Source of the DNA: CAZHMB01 sp964533515
GTDB taxonomy: Archaea; Nanobdellota; Nanobdellia; Pacearchaeales; GW2011-AR1
DNA: 27,313 bases
Assembly (NCBI GenBank): GCA_964533515.1
Contig: CAZHMB010000008.1
Location: 1-27,313, forward strand
Reading direction: 5' to 3'
Position numbers and translations under genes: made by a program. This document shows, one piece after another, positions 13,256-21,002 of this stretch (positions are counted from its first letter, which is position 1; each line of letters opens with the position of its first letter). Below the pieces are notes generated by a model. The model did no database searches and was not told the origin of the DNA. It saw only the letters and a list, made by a program, of their open reading frames with translations.

Positions 13256-14374
13256 ATGAAAAAGAGGGGGCAAGTAGGAATAGTAATTCTGGTTTCTGTA
13301 ATTGCTGTGTTGGTTGTTGTTGGCATTTTAGTTTATTTTTATTTCAATCCCTCGGGCAATTCAACTAGTAGTAATAATCGCTCAAGTGAATTGCCTGAAG
13401 TTCCTTATTCTTTTTTAGCTGTTCACTTTGAAATTAATCCCTGGGATGGGGAAGGGGCAGACAGGTGGCAAAATATGATCAACATGGTTGAACTTGCTAA
13501 TCAGTATAACACCCCCTTAACAATAATGTTCTGGCCAGGATCAGCACATTATGCCCTAACTTCACAAGAAAGAATTGCACAAGTAAGAGAATGGCAAGCA
13601 CAAGGGCATGAGATAGGATTACATAATCAAGGTTGTGATGACTCAGAATCAACAAAAGATAATTCTTTTTTATATGGCCCTGAGGACAACGAAAAATATT
13701 TGGAATTAGCAGGAGGTCAAGAAATAAAATCTGGAACAGTAGATTCTTGTGATTGGACACTTTCTTCATTCAGATACAATCCAGGGGGAAGATATGACGG
13801 AAGAAGTGCATTGGCTGTTAAATATGATTTAGTGGAAGGCCACGAGGTTTATGCTTTAAATATGAAAGCAGGGTATGCAGATAATCCCCCTTGTGGTGGA
13901 ACCCAGACAAAGATTAATCTATACAATAGTTTAAATGAAAATGAAATTTATGGTTTTGTTAATCATGGGGAAGGGGACGTGGGGAATCTTGGCGGTACAG
14001 AAGAATTAGTAAAATGGCTTGAATTTTTATATGAAGCAGATCCTGAAGGGGGAAAAAGAATGACCGTAAGCGATCTTATGGAAAGTTATGTTTTACCAAA
14101 TAATTTAATTATTTCTGAAGAAGAAGTTTGCTCTTCAACTAATCCAGAAATCCAGCAATGTTTGCCTTTGGCATTACTTCCAGAAAAACCAGGTTTGCCA
14201 AGTTGTAGAATAAGGTTATATGACACAGATATATTTAATTTTGGAAGATGTTTAAACACTGGAATCTATTGTGCTACAGAGACTAGTGAAAGTTGTGATG
14301 GAGATTTTTATTGTCCACAAGATTGCATAACAACTAACATTGAAGATTATGGATATGTAGGATCTTGTTCTTGA
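13256..14374 (+). CDS. Membrane-anchored NodB-like (polysaccharide deacetylase fold) protein
   Basis: A basic, pilin-like start (K-K-R-G-Q-V-G) leads into one N-terminal membrane helix (about 8-30), then a serine/asparagine linker. The outer domain resembles the NodB polysaccharide-deacetylase barrel: a first strand L-A-V-H-F-E-I-N (about 53-60), G-H-E-I-G-L-H-N (about 117-124), the usual metal-histidine motif, and V-N-H-G-E-G-D later. The typical catalytic T-F-D-D-G is replaced by H-F-E-I-N, so enzymatic activity is uncertain. The C-terminal 80 residues are cysteine-rich (about nine cysteines), suggesting disulphides outside the cell. It shares an operon with the receptor-like gene before it. 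Confidence 0.65.
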   Translation: MKKRGQVGIVILVSVIAVLVVVGILVYFYFNPSGNSTSSNNRSSELPEVPYSFLAVHFEINPWDGEGADRWQNMINMVELANQYNTPLTIMFWPGSAHYALTSQERIAQVREWQAQGHEIGLHNQGCDDSESTKDNSFLYGPEDNEKYLELAGGQEIKSGTVDSCDWTLSSFRYNPGGRYDGRSALAVKYDLVEGHEVYALNMKAGYADNPPCGGTQTKINLYNSLNENEIYGFVNHGEGDVGNLGGTEELVKWLEFLYEADPEGGKRMTVSDLMESYVLPNNLIISEEEVCSSTNPEIQQCLPLALLPEKPGLPSCRIRLYDTDIFNFGRCLNTGIYCATETSESCDGDFYCPQDCITTNIEDYGYVGSCS

Positions 14375-14401
14375 AAGTCCCTGGTTTATTTAGAATAAAT
14401 C

Positions 14402-14974
14402 TCAACCCAGCTTCAGACCACTTTGTACAATTGCTTGTTTGATTTCTGGATGTTTTTGTTCTAGAGTTTCAATTATGTTTTCAATTTTGTCTTTCTTTTT
14501 TGTCTTTGGTTTAAGGTGTTTTATTTTCTTAAGTTTTGCATAAAGCAAAACTTCTTTATCTAGGAAAAGATACAGCGGGCGAATTATGTTTTTCTCTTTT
14601 GGGCCGGTTGATTTTAGTTCTTTTATTTTTTTGTTGGTTATTGCCTTTGTTATTTTGTATGCAATAAGATCGGTTGTTTCTTTCGAGGCTGTTTTGTTAT
14701 ATTTGCTTGTTTTTGATTTCACAATTTTTATGTAAGGGTTTTTTTCAGTGTAGAAAGTAAAAAGATTTTTGAGGACAGCAGATCTAAAATCTTTTTTTGT
14801 TGGGATTAAAATAGTGTCACTTTTTTTTATTAGATTGAATTTTCTAATTGTGTAAAGAAATTTTTTTTCAAACCAACGAATGTAACAATTCTTGCAGAGT
14901 CTCCTTTGGTTTGTAAATTCATATACTGGATTTTTCTCACAAAGTTTGCACATTTTATATTTTATATTTTTCAA
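14402..14974 (-). CDS. TtuA/Ncs6-like protein lacking the PP-loop (truncated or degenerate)
   Basis: The N-terminus has the zinc ribbon of TtuA/Ncs6-type tRNA thiolation enzymes (C9, C12, C27, C30) followed by the typical W-F-E-K-K-F and T-I-R-K-F-N-L-I. Where those enzymes have S-G-G-K-D-S, this one reads P-T-K-K-D-F, so the ATP pyrophosphatase loop is lost. Farther on, I-I-R-P-L and K-E-V-L-L-Y-A-K-L match the family's R-I-K-P-L...E-K-E-V-A-x-Y-A. At 190 aa it is well short of the usual ~300 and lacks the C-terminal zinc ribbon. The ATG at 14974 overlaps the preceding gene by 20 bases; ATG 14953, two bases past that gene's stop, is an equally good start. It may be a non-catalytic partner, as Ncs2 is to Ncs6. 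Confidence 0.7.
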   Translation of the reverse strand: MKNIKYKMCKLCEKNPVYEFTNQRRLCKNCYIRWFEKKFLYTIRKFNLIKKSDTILIPTKKDFRSAVLKNLFTFYTEKNPYIKIVKSKTSKYNKTASKETTDLIAYKITKAITNKKIKELKSTGPKEKNIIRPLYLFLDKEVLLYAKLKKIKHLKPKTKKKDKIENIIETLEQKHPEIKQAIVQSGLKLG

Positions 14975-15905
14975 AACCTTTTCTCTTTTTAATTGAAACT
15001 TGTTTTGAATAAGCGTTTTGGAGTTTTTTAATTTTTTGATGTGTTGATTCTTTTATTTTGTCCAATTGAATTTCTGGAAGCCCAATTGTTGGCCCAATAT
15101 TTTCTGGAAAAGATAAATGTGTTTTTGGAAGTTGTTTTTCAATTATATTATTTTCCATTTCGTTTCTTCCAAGAACAATCCAAAGGTTATCTATTATAAA
15201 ATGCCTCCCAATTTTTATTAATGGAATTTGATCTTCTTTCAAATCTTTTTTAATTAATTCTTGAAATCTTTTCTTCAGAAGTTTTTCGCAAAGCAAACAA
15301 CCGCCCGCAGGTTCGGGATAATCAATTTTGAATTTTCTCGCGAGTGCAATCTGTTTTACCCTTTGTCTTCCTTGAATATCATAAAGTTTTTCTTTATTTA
15401 TTATTCCTGATTTTTCCGCCTTGGTCTCAGGAAGCAATTTTGCAGAAAGAGGCCTTAAGATTCTTCCTTGAAGTTCTGAATCATTTTCAATAATTTCAAT
15501 TGCTCTTTTATACTGGCTCATGGGCCTTTCACCGAGGACTTCACCAGTTACTATTAAATCTATTTTATTTTTATCTGCGTATTTTTTAGCTTCTTTTAAT
15601 ATAAAAATCCTGCAATCGATGCAGGGATTAATTCCTTTTCCTGTTCGGTATTTTGGGTTCCTGAGGATTTTTAGATAATCTTTTAGCAATTTTCCTTTGG
15701 TGCAATCGAAAAATTCTAGTTTGGCTCCGTGGTTTTGGGAGAAATTGAAACTGCAACCCTCGCTGCAACAGCCGGTGCCGAAAGGTAATTTGAAAAATGC
15801 AGCGATTACATTCTTTTTACCTAATTGTTTTTGCATAATTTTTAAAGCAAGTCTTGAATCTAATCCGCCGGAGAGCATGACTATGCATTTTTTGTTTTGT
15901 TTCAT
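14955..15905 (-). CDS. PP-loop tRNA thiolation-like enzyme
   Basis: This is an N-type ATP pyrophosphatase with L-S-G-G-L-D-S (residues 11-17 of this form), the loop that adenylates the target base in MnmA/ThiI-type thiouridine synthesis. Cysteine pairs follow: G-C-C-S-E-G-C (about 40-46), N-P-C-I-D-C (about 92-97) and G-G-C-L-L-C (about 201-206), likely for metal binding or sulfur relay. I chose ATG 15905 over the longer frame start at 16004: it leaves 316 aa beginning just before the PP-loop strand, and a TATA box (CTTTTAAATC, 15926-15935) lies 25 bases upstream. The next gene downstream is a PP-loop-less TtuA relative, suggesting they work together. The exact modified base is unknown. Confidence 0.78.
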   Translation of the reverse strand: MKQNKKCIVMLSGGLDSRLALKIMQKQLGKKNVIAAFFKLPFGTGCCSEGCSFNFSQNHGAKLEFFDCTKGKLLKDYLKILRNPKYRTGKGINPCIDCRIFILKEAKKYADKNKIDLIVTGEVLGERPMSQYKRAIEIIENDSELQGRILRPLSAKLLPETKAEKSGIINKEKLYDIQGRQRVKQIALARKFKIDYPEPAGGCLLCEKLLKKRFQELIKKDLKEDQIPLIKIGRHFIIDNLWIVLGRNEMENNIIEKQLPKTHLSFPENIGPTIGLPEIQLDKIKESTHQKIKKLQNAYSKQVSIKKRKGFEKYKI

Positions 15906-15927
15906 AGAACAAGATTGGGGAGGTGAT

Positions 15928-16806
15928 TTAAAAGAGTTTGGATGTTGAAGAAGGCTTCTCCTGAACCCTTGGTTCAGTAGGTTTAGTCTCTTCTTTCTTT
16001 TCACCTTTTGAAAACCAGCTTTTGAATTTTTCGCTTATTCCAACGCCGGTCATCCAAATCTTTAGGGGAATCGCAAAAACCAAGATAATTACTCCAATAA
16101 TAATCATCCATAATCCTATTCCAAATGCTTGTGTTGAAACAACTTGAAATAGGTTCTCCATTATATCCTGGACTATGTTGATCTGATCAATACCGAGGCT
16201 TTCAGAGACGAAGAAGGATTTTTTTATGAAACCTAAGAAGACACCTATCTTTGAGACTATTAATCCAGTTATAGCCAGGAAGATTCCAGTTGTGATTGGC
16301 ATGTTTAATTTTTTTTCTACTAGAAATAATAAGATTGCGAGAAGTATCACCGAGATTAAAATGCTCCCCAGAAATAAATTTCTCCAGTTGGTTTGTGCAT
16401 GTTGCGAGATCATTACAAGGGGTTCTTCCTCCAGGCATTCAATAAATTCACAAGAGTATTCTTTGTAGTAGGCTTTTTCGAATTCTTCTTGGAGGAGGTA
16501 ATCTGCCGCGCTATCAGTTCTGTTCTGTAGCATTTCGCATGAAAGGGTTGCGTTTATCTCTGAATTTTTAAAAGTATAATTTGTATTGTTTTGACAATGG
16601 CGGTCTATCGTAGGGGATTCCTGGCTGATTGTTTTGGAGATATTTATTTCTGATTCCAATAGTCTTGAAATTTCTGGTAAAATGTTTTCTTCGATTATAT
16701 CATGGTCCAAACTTTTTTCAAGAGTTAAGAAAAGTCCTCCGGCTAATAACAAAATGAAAATTAAAATTGAAACAATTACGGTTAAACCGCCTCTTATTAA
16801 TCCCAT
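15928..16806 (-). CDS. Multi-pass membrane protein of unknown function
   Basis: I do not recognise this 292-residue protein. It has an N-terminal membrane helix (about 8-29), an outer or luminal region with several cysteines (about 30-135), then three helices (about 142-162, 170-192 and 228-250) and a charged, proline-containing C-terminal tail. TATA box CTTTAAAAA at 16827-16836 is about 25 bases before the ATG, giving a leaderless message. It overlaps only the untranslated upstream extension of the PP-loop gene. Confidence 0.75.
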   Translation of the reverse strand: MGLIRGGLTVIVSILIFILLLAGGLFLTLEKSLDHDIIEENILPEISRLLESEINISKTISQESPTIDRHCQNNTNYTFKNSEINATLSCEMLQNRTDSAADYLLQEEFEKAYYKEYSCEFIECLEEEPLVMISQHAQTNWRNLFLGSILISVILLAILLFLVEKKLNMPITTGIFLAITGLIVSKIGVFLGFIKKSFFVSESLGIDQINIVQDIMENLFQVVSTQAFGIGLWMIIIGVIILVFAIPLKIWMTGVGISEKFKSWFSKGEKKEETKPTEPRVQEKPSSTSKLF

Positions 16807-16837
16807 AGCTTATTTATTCAATTAGAGTTTTTAAAGT

Positions 16838-16999
16838 TTGGGTGTTGTTGGTATTTTAATAGCCTTATTTTCGGTCGTATTTTACCTTATCCTTGGTTTG
16901 CTGAAAGGAGAAATTTCTCTAACAATAGTTATTGTGGGGCTTTTAGCTAGTTTAGTGGGCTTGGGTGTTGGTGCAATTGTTTCTAAGTTTAGAAGATAG
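16838..16999 (+). CDS. Putative 53-aa two-helix membrane protein, TTG start
   Basis: A plus-strand frame from TTG 16838 to TAG 16997-16999 encodes two hydrophobic helices (about 3-21 and 27-47) joined by K-G-E, with a basic end (S-K-F-R-R). In-frame stop TAA lies just upstream at 16832-16834, so no ATG start exists. The composition is that of a real small membrane protein, and it fills the gap between two membrane-protein genes. It could also be the remnant of a longer gene. Confidence 0.4.
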   Translation: MGVVGILIALFSVVFYLILGLLKGEISLTIVIVGLLASLVGLGVGAIVSKFRR

Positions 17000-17233
17000 T
17001 TATCTCAAACATCGACTTGTGACCATTGCTATGAATAAGAAACTAAATAATAAAACATCGTTTCTTAGAAAGGCAGAAATTAAAGAGCATATAAGCGTAA
17101 TGAGGATTATTATTTTGAAATATTTTTTGTTTTGTTTTAACTCTTCTTTGGTTAATTTAGCGAGGAGGTTTCCTATAGGAATTCCTAATAGGAGGAAGAT
17201 TATTCCGAAAGTTAGTTGGAGTAATTGATGCAT
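17000..17233 (-). CDS. Small membrane protein, 77 aa
   Basis: I do not recognise this protein. It shows two or three hydrophobic helices (about 4-25, 39-57 and 61-73) separated by a lysine-rich loop, typical of small multi-pass membrane proteins. Its start codon lies only five bases from the left arm of palindromic element R1 copy C, and the nearest TATA box (17363-17372) is on the far side of that element, so the element should form its whole 5' leader. The stop abuts the 53-aa frame on the other strand. Confidence 0.5.
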   Translation of the reverse strand: MHQLLQLTFGIIFLLLGIPIGNLLAKLTKEELKQNKKYFKIIILITLICSLISAFLRNDVLLFSFLFIAMVTSRCLR

Positions 17234-17237
17234 GTTT

Positions 17238-17347
17238 TTTTGAGATAGATTGACATTCCCACTTCAAGTTTCGCTAAACGCGAAAGACCCGCCCTTAAGC
17301 TATTTCCCTTTGGTCGTCCCAGTTTTAATTAGCAATCTATCTCAAAA
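17238..17347. repeat. Palindromic mini-element R1, copy C
   Basis: A 15-bp perfect inverted repeat (TTTTGAGATAGATTG at 17238-17252, complement at 17333-17347) encloses the R1 core: TTCCCACTTCAA (17256-17267) and AGACCCGCCCTT (17285-17296). Within the core, GTTTCGC (17268-17274) can pair with GCGAAA after a five-base loop. TGCAT also occurs outside each arm. The arms differ fully from those of copies A and B, yet each copy is perfectly or nearly self-complementary. Confidence 0.7.
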
Positions 17348-17436
17348 TGCAAATATAATAAAGTTTATAAAGTTTTAATTGTTTGTTCTTTTAACGGCAA
17401 TTTAGCTGAGGGTGAAAAGAGTTCTGATGGAATAAG

Positions 17437-17679
17437 ATGGAAAAGAAAAAGTTAGTTGGTGCGTGTACTCTACAATGTGTCGGAGCTGAGGGAAGTAAGA
17501 ATCCTTTATCCCCTTTAGCTGGGGCTTTTCTAAGAGCCTACGATGATTTTAGTGTTGAAGTTGCTTGTCCAAATTATAAACCACGGGGGGCAACAGGGAA
17601 ATTCGGTTGCGATCGGGGAAATTCTTCCCGAGAAGATTATATGAATTGCACTTTTGTTAGAAAAGGAGAAGGAGAATAA
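17437..17679 (+). CDS. Small cysteine-containing hypothetical protein, 80 aa
   Basis: I do not recognise this protein. It is soluble, with cysteines near residues 10, 14, 44, 58 and 70, including C-T-L-Q-C, so a metal site is possible. A TATA box at 17363-17372 may serve it with a leader of about 45 bases. The leader ends in AAGAGTTCTGAT-GGAATAA, nearly the same as the leader of the radical SAM gene at 23017. The next gene starts one base after its stop region, so they are probably co-transcribed. Confidence 0.5.
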   Translation: MEKKKLVGACTLQCVGAEGSKNPLSPLAGAFLRAYDDFSVEVACPNYKPRGATGKFGCDRGNSSREDYMNCTFVRKGEGE

Positions 17680-17680
17680 A

Positions 17681-18136
17681 ATGAAAAAAACAGAGAAAAA
17701 ACTATATCATTGCCCTGTTGAAGAATTTATGCAACCGCTTGATTTTATTCGTTTTCTCAGAGAGCATGAGATAATTATGCCCGAACCTAAAAGAGTTGTT
17801 AGTAGTCACCCTTATAGAGAAATGGCGCGAGATAGAGAAGCGGGATTGGATGTAAACGGAATTGATAATCAGGGAACGTATGAAACTGCTACAGGTCATT
17901 GTCGATGGCATAAAGATACTCTTGAAAGAGGATTTATGATTAGTTATTATTGTGATAAAAAAGATTTTATTCCAAGAAGAGTTAGAGTTAGAAGAGGGGG
18001 TGAAGTCCAAGTTCTTTTGGAGGCAGTAAATTTTGAAAAAAATTGGGAAGGAAAATTAGATAGCCTTTATGGAAGGGTGAAAAGCATTATAGATTCAAGA
18101 AATGTTGGCGATTCTAGAGATTCTTCACCACAATAA
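17681..18136 (+). CDS. Hypothetical protein, 151 aa
   Basis: I do not recognise this protein. It is soluble and charged, with H-C-P near the N-terminus, a basic strand R-R-V-R-V-R-R-G-G (about 99-107) and a low-complexity serine/aspartate end. I chose ATG 17681 rather than the frame's earlier ATG at 17654, because two GGAG motifs (17665-17668, 17671-17674) precede it and it follows the previous stop (17677-17679) by one base, as in coupled operon genes. Confidence 0.55.
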   Translation: MKKTEKKLYHCPVEEFMQPLDFIRFLREHEIIMPEPKRVVSSHPYREMARDREAGLDVNGIDNQGTYETATGHCRWHKDTLERGFMISYYCDKKDFIPRRVRVRRGGEVQVLLEAVNFEKNWEGKLDSLYGRVKSIIDSRNVGDSRDSSPQ

Positions 18137-18167
18137 TATTTAAAATCTCTTTTTTACTGTATTTGAC

Positions 18168-18980
18168 ATGCCGCATAAATATTTAATTGTTGCGAGCAAG
18201 AAAGATCCTGCGGGAGTTAACATCACGACGCAGTTGTCGCAGTTTCAGAAAGAGATGGGGGAAATAAAGTTTTATCTTGTTGATGAGGATATTTTGCATG
18301 AGGAGAATTTTGATATGCAAAGGTTTGAAGATTTTGATATGGTTATTTTTGCTTCAATGCATAAATCTGTGAAAAGAGAGAAGACATTGTGTTTGCACTC
18401 ACCGGGAAATTGGAGGGATGCAGATTATGGAGGAAAGAAAGGACAGGTTTCAAAAGCAAGTGCTTTGTTTAATAAATTTTTATTTGAGAAGCTGAACGAA
18501 GCGGTTAGGGAATCTAGTTTGAGAGAGTATAAAGTTTGTCTTGAAGCGACGCATCATGGGCCTTTGATTGATGTTCCGTGTGTGTTTATTGAAATTGGTT
18601 CAACTGAACTTCAATGGAAAGATAGTAAAGCGGGTTTTGTCGTCGCGAAAGCTATAAAAGAAGCGATGGAGAAATTCGAAAATTCAAATGAGGCCAAATA
18701 TAGAGAGATCGCTGTTGGAATTGGTGGGCCGCATTATTGTCCTAATTTTACGAAGATTCAATTGAATTCAAATTATGCTTTGGGCCACGTTATACCAATG
18801 TACAGTTTGCCTTTAAGCGAAGAGATGGTTATTGAAGCAATTAATGGGACTGCAGAAGATGTTGATACTATCTTGTTGGATTGGAAGGGTTTAGGGAATG
18901 CGAGTCAGAGAGAACAGGTTTTGGGAATTTTAGACAAGTTGAAATTGCAGTATAAGAAGACAAGTGAAGTTGAGAAGTGA
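18168..18980 (+). CDS. dtdA: D-aminoacyl-tRNA deacylase, archaeal/plant type
   Basis: DtdA removes D-amino acids wrongly charged to tRNA, a proof-reading step in the cytoplasm; this Zn-dependent type is found in archaea and plants and is unrelated to bacterial Dtd. The 270-residue length fits. Recognised blocks: I-V-A-S-K-K-D-P-A-G (about 6-15), F-A-S-M-H-K-S (about 61-67), L-H-S-P-G-N-W (about 78-84), L-E-A-T-H-H-G-P (about 125-132), E-I-G-S-T-E-L-Q-W (about 142-150) and G-G-P-H-Y (about 184-188), with histidines as likely Zn ligands. TATA box at 18136-18145 is 27 bases upstream of the ATG. Confidence 0.93.
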   Translation: MPHKYLIVASKKDPAGVNITTQLSQFQKEMGEIKFYLVDEDILHEENFDMQRFEDFDMVIFASMHKSVKREKTLCLHSPGNWRDADYGGKKGQVSKASALFNKFLFEKLNEAVRESSLREYKVCLEATHHGPLIDVPCVFIEIGSTELQWKDSKAGFVVAKAIKEAMEKFENSNEAKYREIAVGIGGPHYCPNFTKIQLNSNYALGHVIPMYSLPLSEEMVIEAINGTAEDVDTILLDWKGLGNASQREQVLGILDKLKLQYKKTSEVEK

Positions 18981-18988
18981 ATGGTTTT

Positions 18989-19654
18989 TTAGGGAGAAGT
19001 TCTCCTTTGATTTTGGAACCCTTCATAAGAGTTTAAATAATCTGTTTCGGTTTTAGTCAATGGGGAGAGGTTTCTCTCATATGCTTCTAGAATATCTTTC
19101 AAGGGCAACCTTTGTAGTGTTCTTGTTTTAGGGGAAACAACTAATTCTTCTGAAGCCCATTCCTCCGGGAAACCTATAGCAAATAAATCTTCATCTTCGG
19201 AGGAATGAATTGTACAAGTAAGTCCGGTATATAATAAATTGATTATTCCGCAAGAGGGCAGATCTCTTGCTTTTTCTAATCTGTCTTTAAGAGGTTTTTC
19301 CGAAGGTATTTTATAATCCAAATTTTCTATTTCCAAATTATTTAGTGCTTGAACTAAATCCAAACAAACTTTTTTGGCCTTTAAGGGCTTTAATCCGATT
19401 AATTCTGCTGCTCTTTGTGTAAATAGTTCTACATTTTGGCAATCGCCCCGGCCCAATTCTCCCATAATATCTACGAAGATTGAATTAGGGAGTTCGGCTT
19501 GTCTCGAGAGATATAGTCTCCCTTCTTTAATATAATTCTTTCCAAAGAGACAATCTGCGATAATTCCTCTTTCTTGAGGAGTTTTCATTCTTTGGGATAA
19601 ATCTTGTCTTGTCATTTTTAATTTTCCCAGAATTTGTTTCTGAGGTACGAACAC
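18989..19654 (-). CDS. Hypothetical protein, 221 aa
   Basis: I do not recognise this protein. It looks soluble and mostly helical, with a basic N-terminus that could form a helix-turn-helix-like unit (T-R-Q-D-L-S-Q-R) and cysteines near residues 35, 73 and 97. The start is GTG at 19654; the TATA box GTTTAAAAAC at 19678-19687 lies about 28 bases upstream and favours it over ATG 19615. It converges on dtdA with an eight-base gap. Confidence 0.6.
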   Translation of the reverse strand: MFVPQKQILGKLKMTRQDLSQRMKTPQERGIIADCLFGKNYIKEGRLYLSRQAELPNSIFVDIMGELGRGDCQNVELFTQRAAELIGLKPLKAKKVCLDLVQALNNLEIENLDYKIPSEKPLKDRLEKARDLPSCGIINLLYTGLTCTIHSSEDEDLFAIGFPEEWASEELVVSPKTRTLQRLPLKDILEAYERNLSPLTKTETDYLNSYEGFQNQRRTSP

Positions 19655-19794
19655 CCCAATAAATATTCTTTTCTGATGTTTTTAAACCTTTGGAAAGGGT
19701 TTAATTTTCTAATGAGGGAGATATATAATCTTTAAGCAAACAAGAAATTGGGATTGAATTAAATTCAACATCCAAAGTTTTTTAAGCAGATTAA

Positions 19795-20904
19795 TTAAGC
19801 AGCTTCGCGGTATTCTCTAGAAAATCTTTCAAATACATCTCTTACTGTTACAAATTCTCCTTTAGCATCTAAATAAAGTTCACGTGTTGATAAGTGAACA
19901 TTTGAGCCTGTAAAAGCAAAACCGTTTTCTAAATCGCCTCTTTGAGCTGCAATTAATGCTTTTGCAATACAATAAGGGGCTTCTTTTGGATTACACTTCT
20001 TTAAACATTTGTAAAGGCATTTAACGGGGATTTTTTCTCCGGCAGCTACTTTTCTTAAGAAGTCATTATTAATTGCTCTTCCAGGCATTCCGACTGGGCT
20101 GTCAATAATTACAACATCTTCTTCATTTGCATCAAGATGTAGCATTTTAAACTCTTTTGATGCATCGCATTCTTTAGTTGGTATGAATGCAGTTGCTATT
20201 TGTACACCCTCAGCGCCCCATCTCCTTGCTTCCCTGATATGGTATCCATTGGAAATTCCTCCTGCTGCAAAAACAGGAATATTACCAAATTTTTCAGCGA
20301 TTTCTTTTGTGCGCTGAATTTCTCGCTCAAGAGAACTTTCAAGAAATTCGGGATTATCCAATTTTCTTCTTCCATATCCCAAATGTCCTCCTGCTTTAGG
20401 ACCTTCCACAATAAGCAGGTCAGGAAGTCTGCCCGCCTTTTCATATATCTCACATACTTTTCTGGCAAATTTGCCATAAGAAATAACAATACCCACTTTT
20501 GTATTTTTCCCAACTAAACTCATGAGATTAGGATCAAAACCAGCACTAGCGGTAAGCAAATCAACTTCTTCTTCAGATGCCACTTGAACTAAAGGTTCAA
20601 AATCAGTTAAAGCATGCATAACATTTACTCCGATAAAACCTTTAGCGCCCGGAGATACTAGTGCTCTTGCTTCTCTAATTTCAGCCCGTAAAGCCTTTTG
20701 ATTTTCTTTGATATAATTCCCTTGATTTATCTCAATTCCACCGGCATTTCTTGCCTCGGATAATCCCACAGCAGGAATCATTCCCCCGCCGCCACAATTA
20801 GCCACGGCAGAAGCTAAACTTTTTCCAGAAATTCCAACGCCCATTGGACCTTGAAGAACATTTAGTTCTAAATTACCAATCTTAGAGATAGGCAAGTCAA
20901 TCAT
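19795..20904 (-). CDS. Nitronate monooxygenase/FabK-like flavoprotein
   Basis: This FMN-dependent TIM-barrel protein (369 aa) belongs to the nitronate monooxygenase / enoyl-ACP reductase II family. The N-terminal P-M-G-V-G-I-S-G matches the FMN-site start, E-G-P-K-A-G-G-H (about 167-174) holds the active-site histidine, and A-A-G-G-I-S-N-G (about 212-219) with G-A-E-G-V-Q-I-A-T-A-F (about 230-240) binds the phosphate. A cysteine cluster (C-L-Y-K-C-L-K-K-C and P-Y-C, about 297-314) in the C-terminal part could carry an Fe-S or Zn site, unlike simple nitronate monooxygenases. The true substrate is uncertain. TATA-like element at about 20925-20935. Confidence 0.85.
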   Translation of the reverse strand: MIDLPISKIGNLELNVLQGPMGVGISGKSLASAVANCGGGGMIPAVGLSEARNAGGIEINQGNYIKENQKALRAEIREARALVSPGAKGFIGVNVMHALTDFEPLVQVASEEEVDLLTASAGFDPNLMSLVGKNTKVGIVISYGKFARKVCEIYEKAGRLPDLLIVEGPKAGGHLGYGRRKLDNPEFLESSLEREIQRTKEIAEKFGNIPVFAAGGISNGYHIREARRWGAEGVQIATAFIPTKECDASKEFKMLHLDANEEDVVIIDSPVGMPGRAINNDFLRKVAAGEKIPVKCLYKCLKKCNPKEAPYCIAKALIAAQRGDLENGFAFTGSNVHLSTRELYLDAKGEFVTVRDVFERFSREYREAA

Positions 20905-21002
20905 ATTACAGGATAGTAATTATAGTTATTAAAGTTTTATATATTCAAGATTTGTATGATAAGAAAATAATACAAGGGGTTTAAGACTAGAAATTATTGA
21001 AG

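Noticed and set aside
15906..16004. N-terminal extension of the PP-loop protein
   Set aside because: The extra 33 residues overlap the end of the upstream membrane-protein gene and the promoter at 15926-15935, and have no family counterpart that I know.
17654..17680. Earlier ATG for the 151-residue protein
   Set aside because: It lies inside the preceding gene, while the ATG at 17681 has two GGAG motifs and follows that gene's stop.
20196..20517. Open frames of about 105 codons on both strands inside the nitronate monooxygenase-like gene
   Set aside because: Both lie in the middle of a well-supported flavoprotein and show no start signals.
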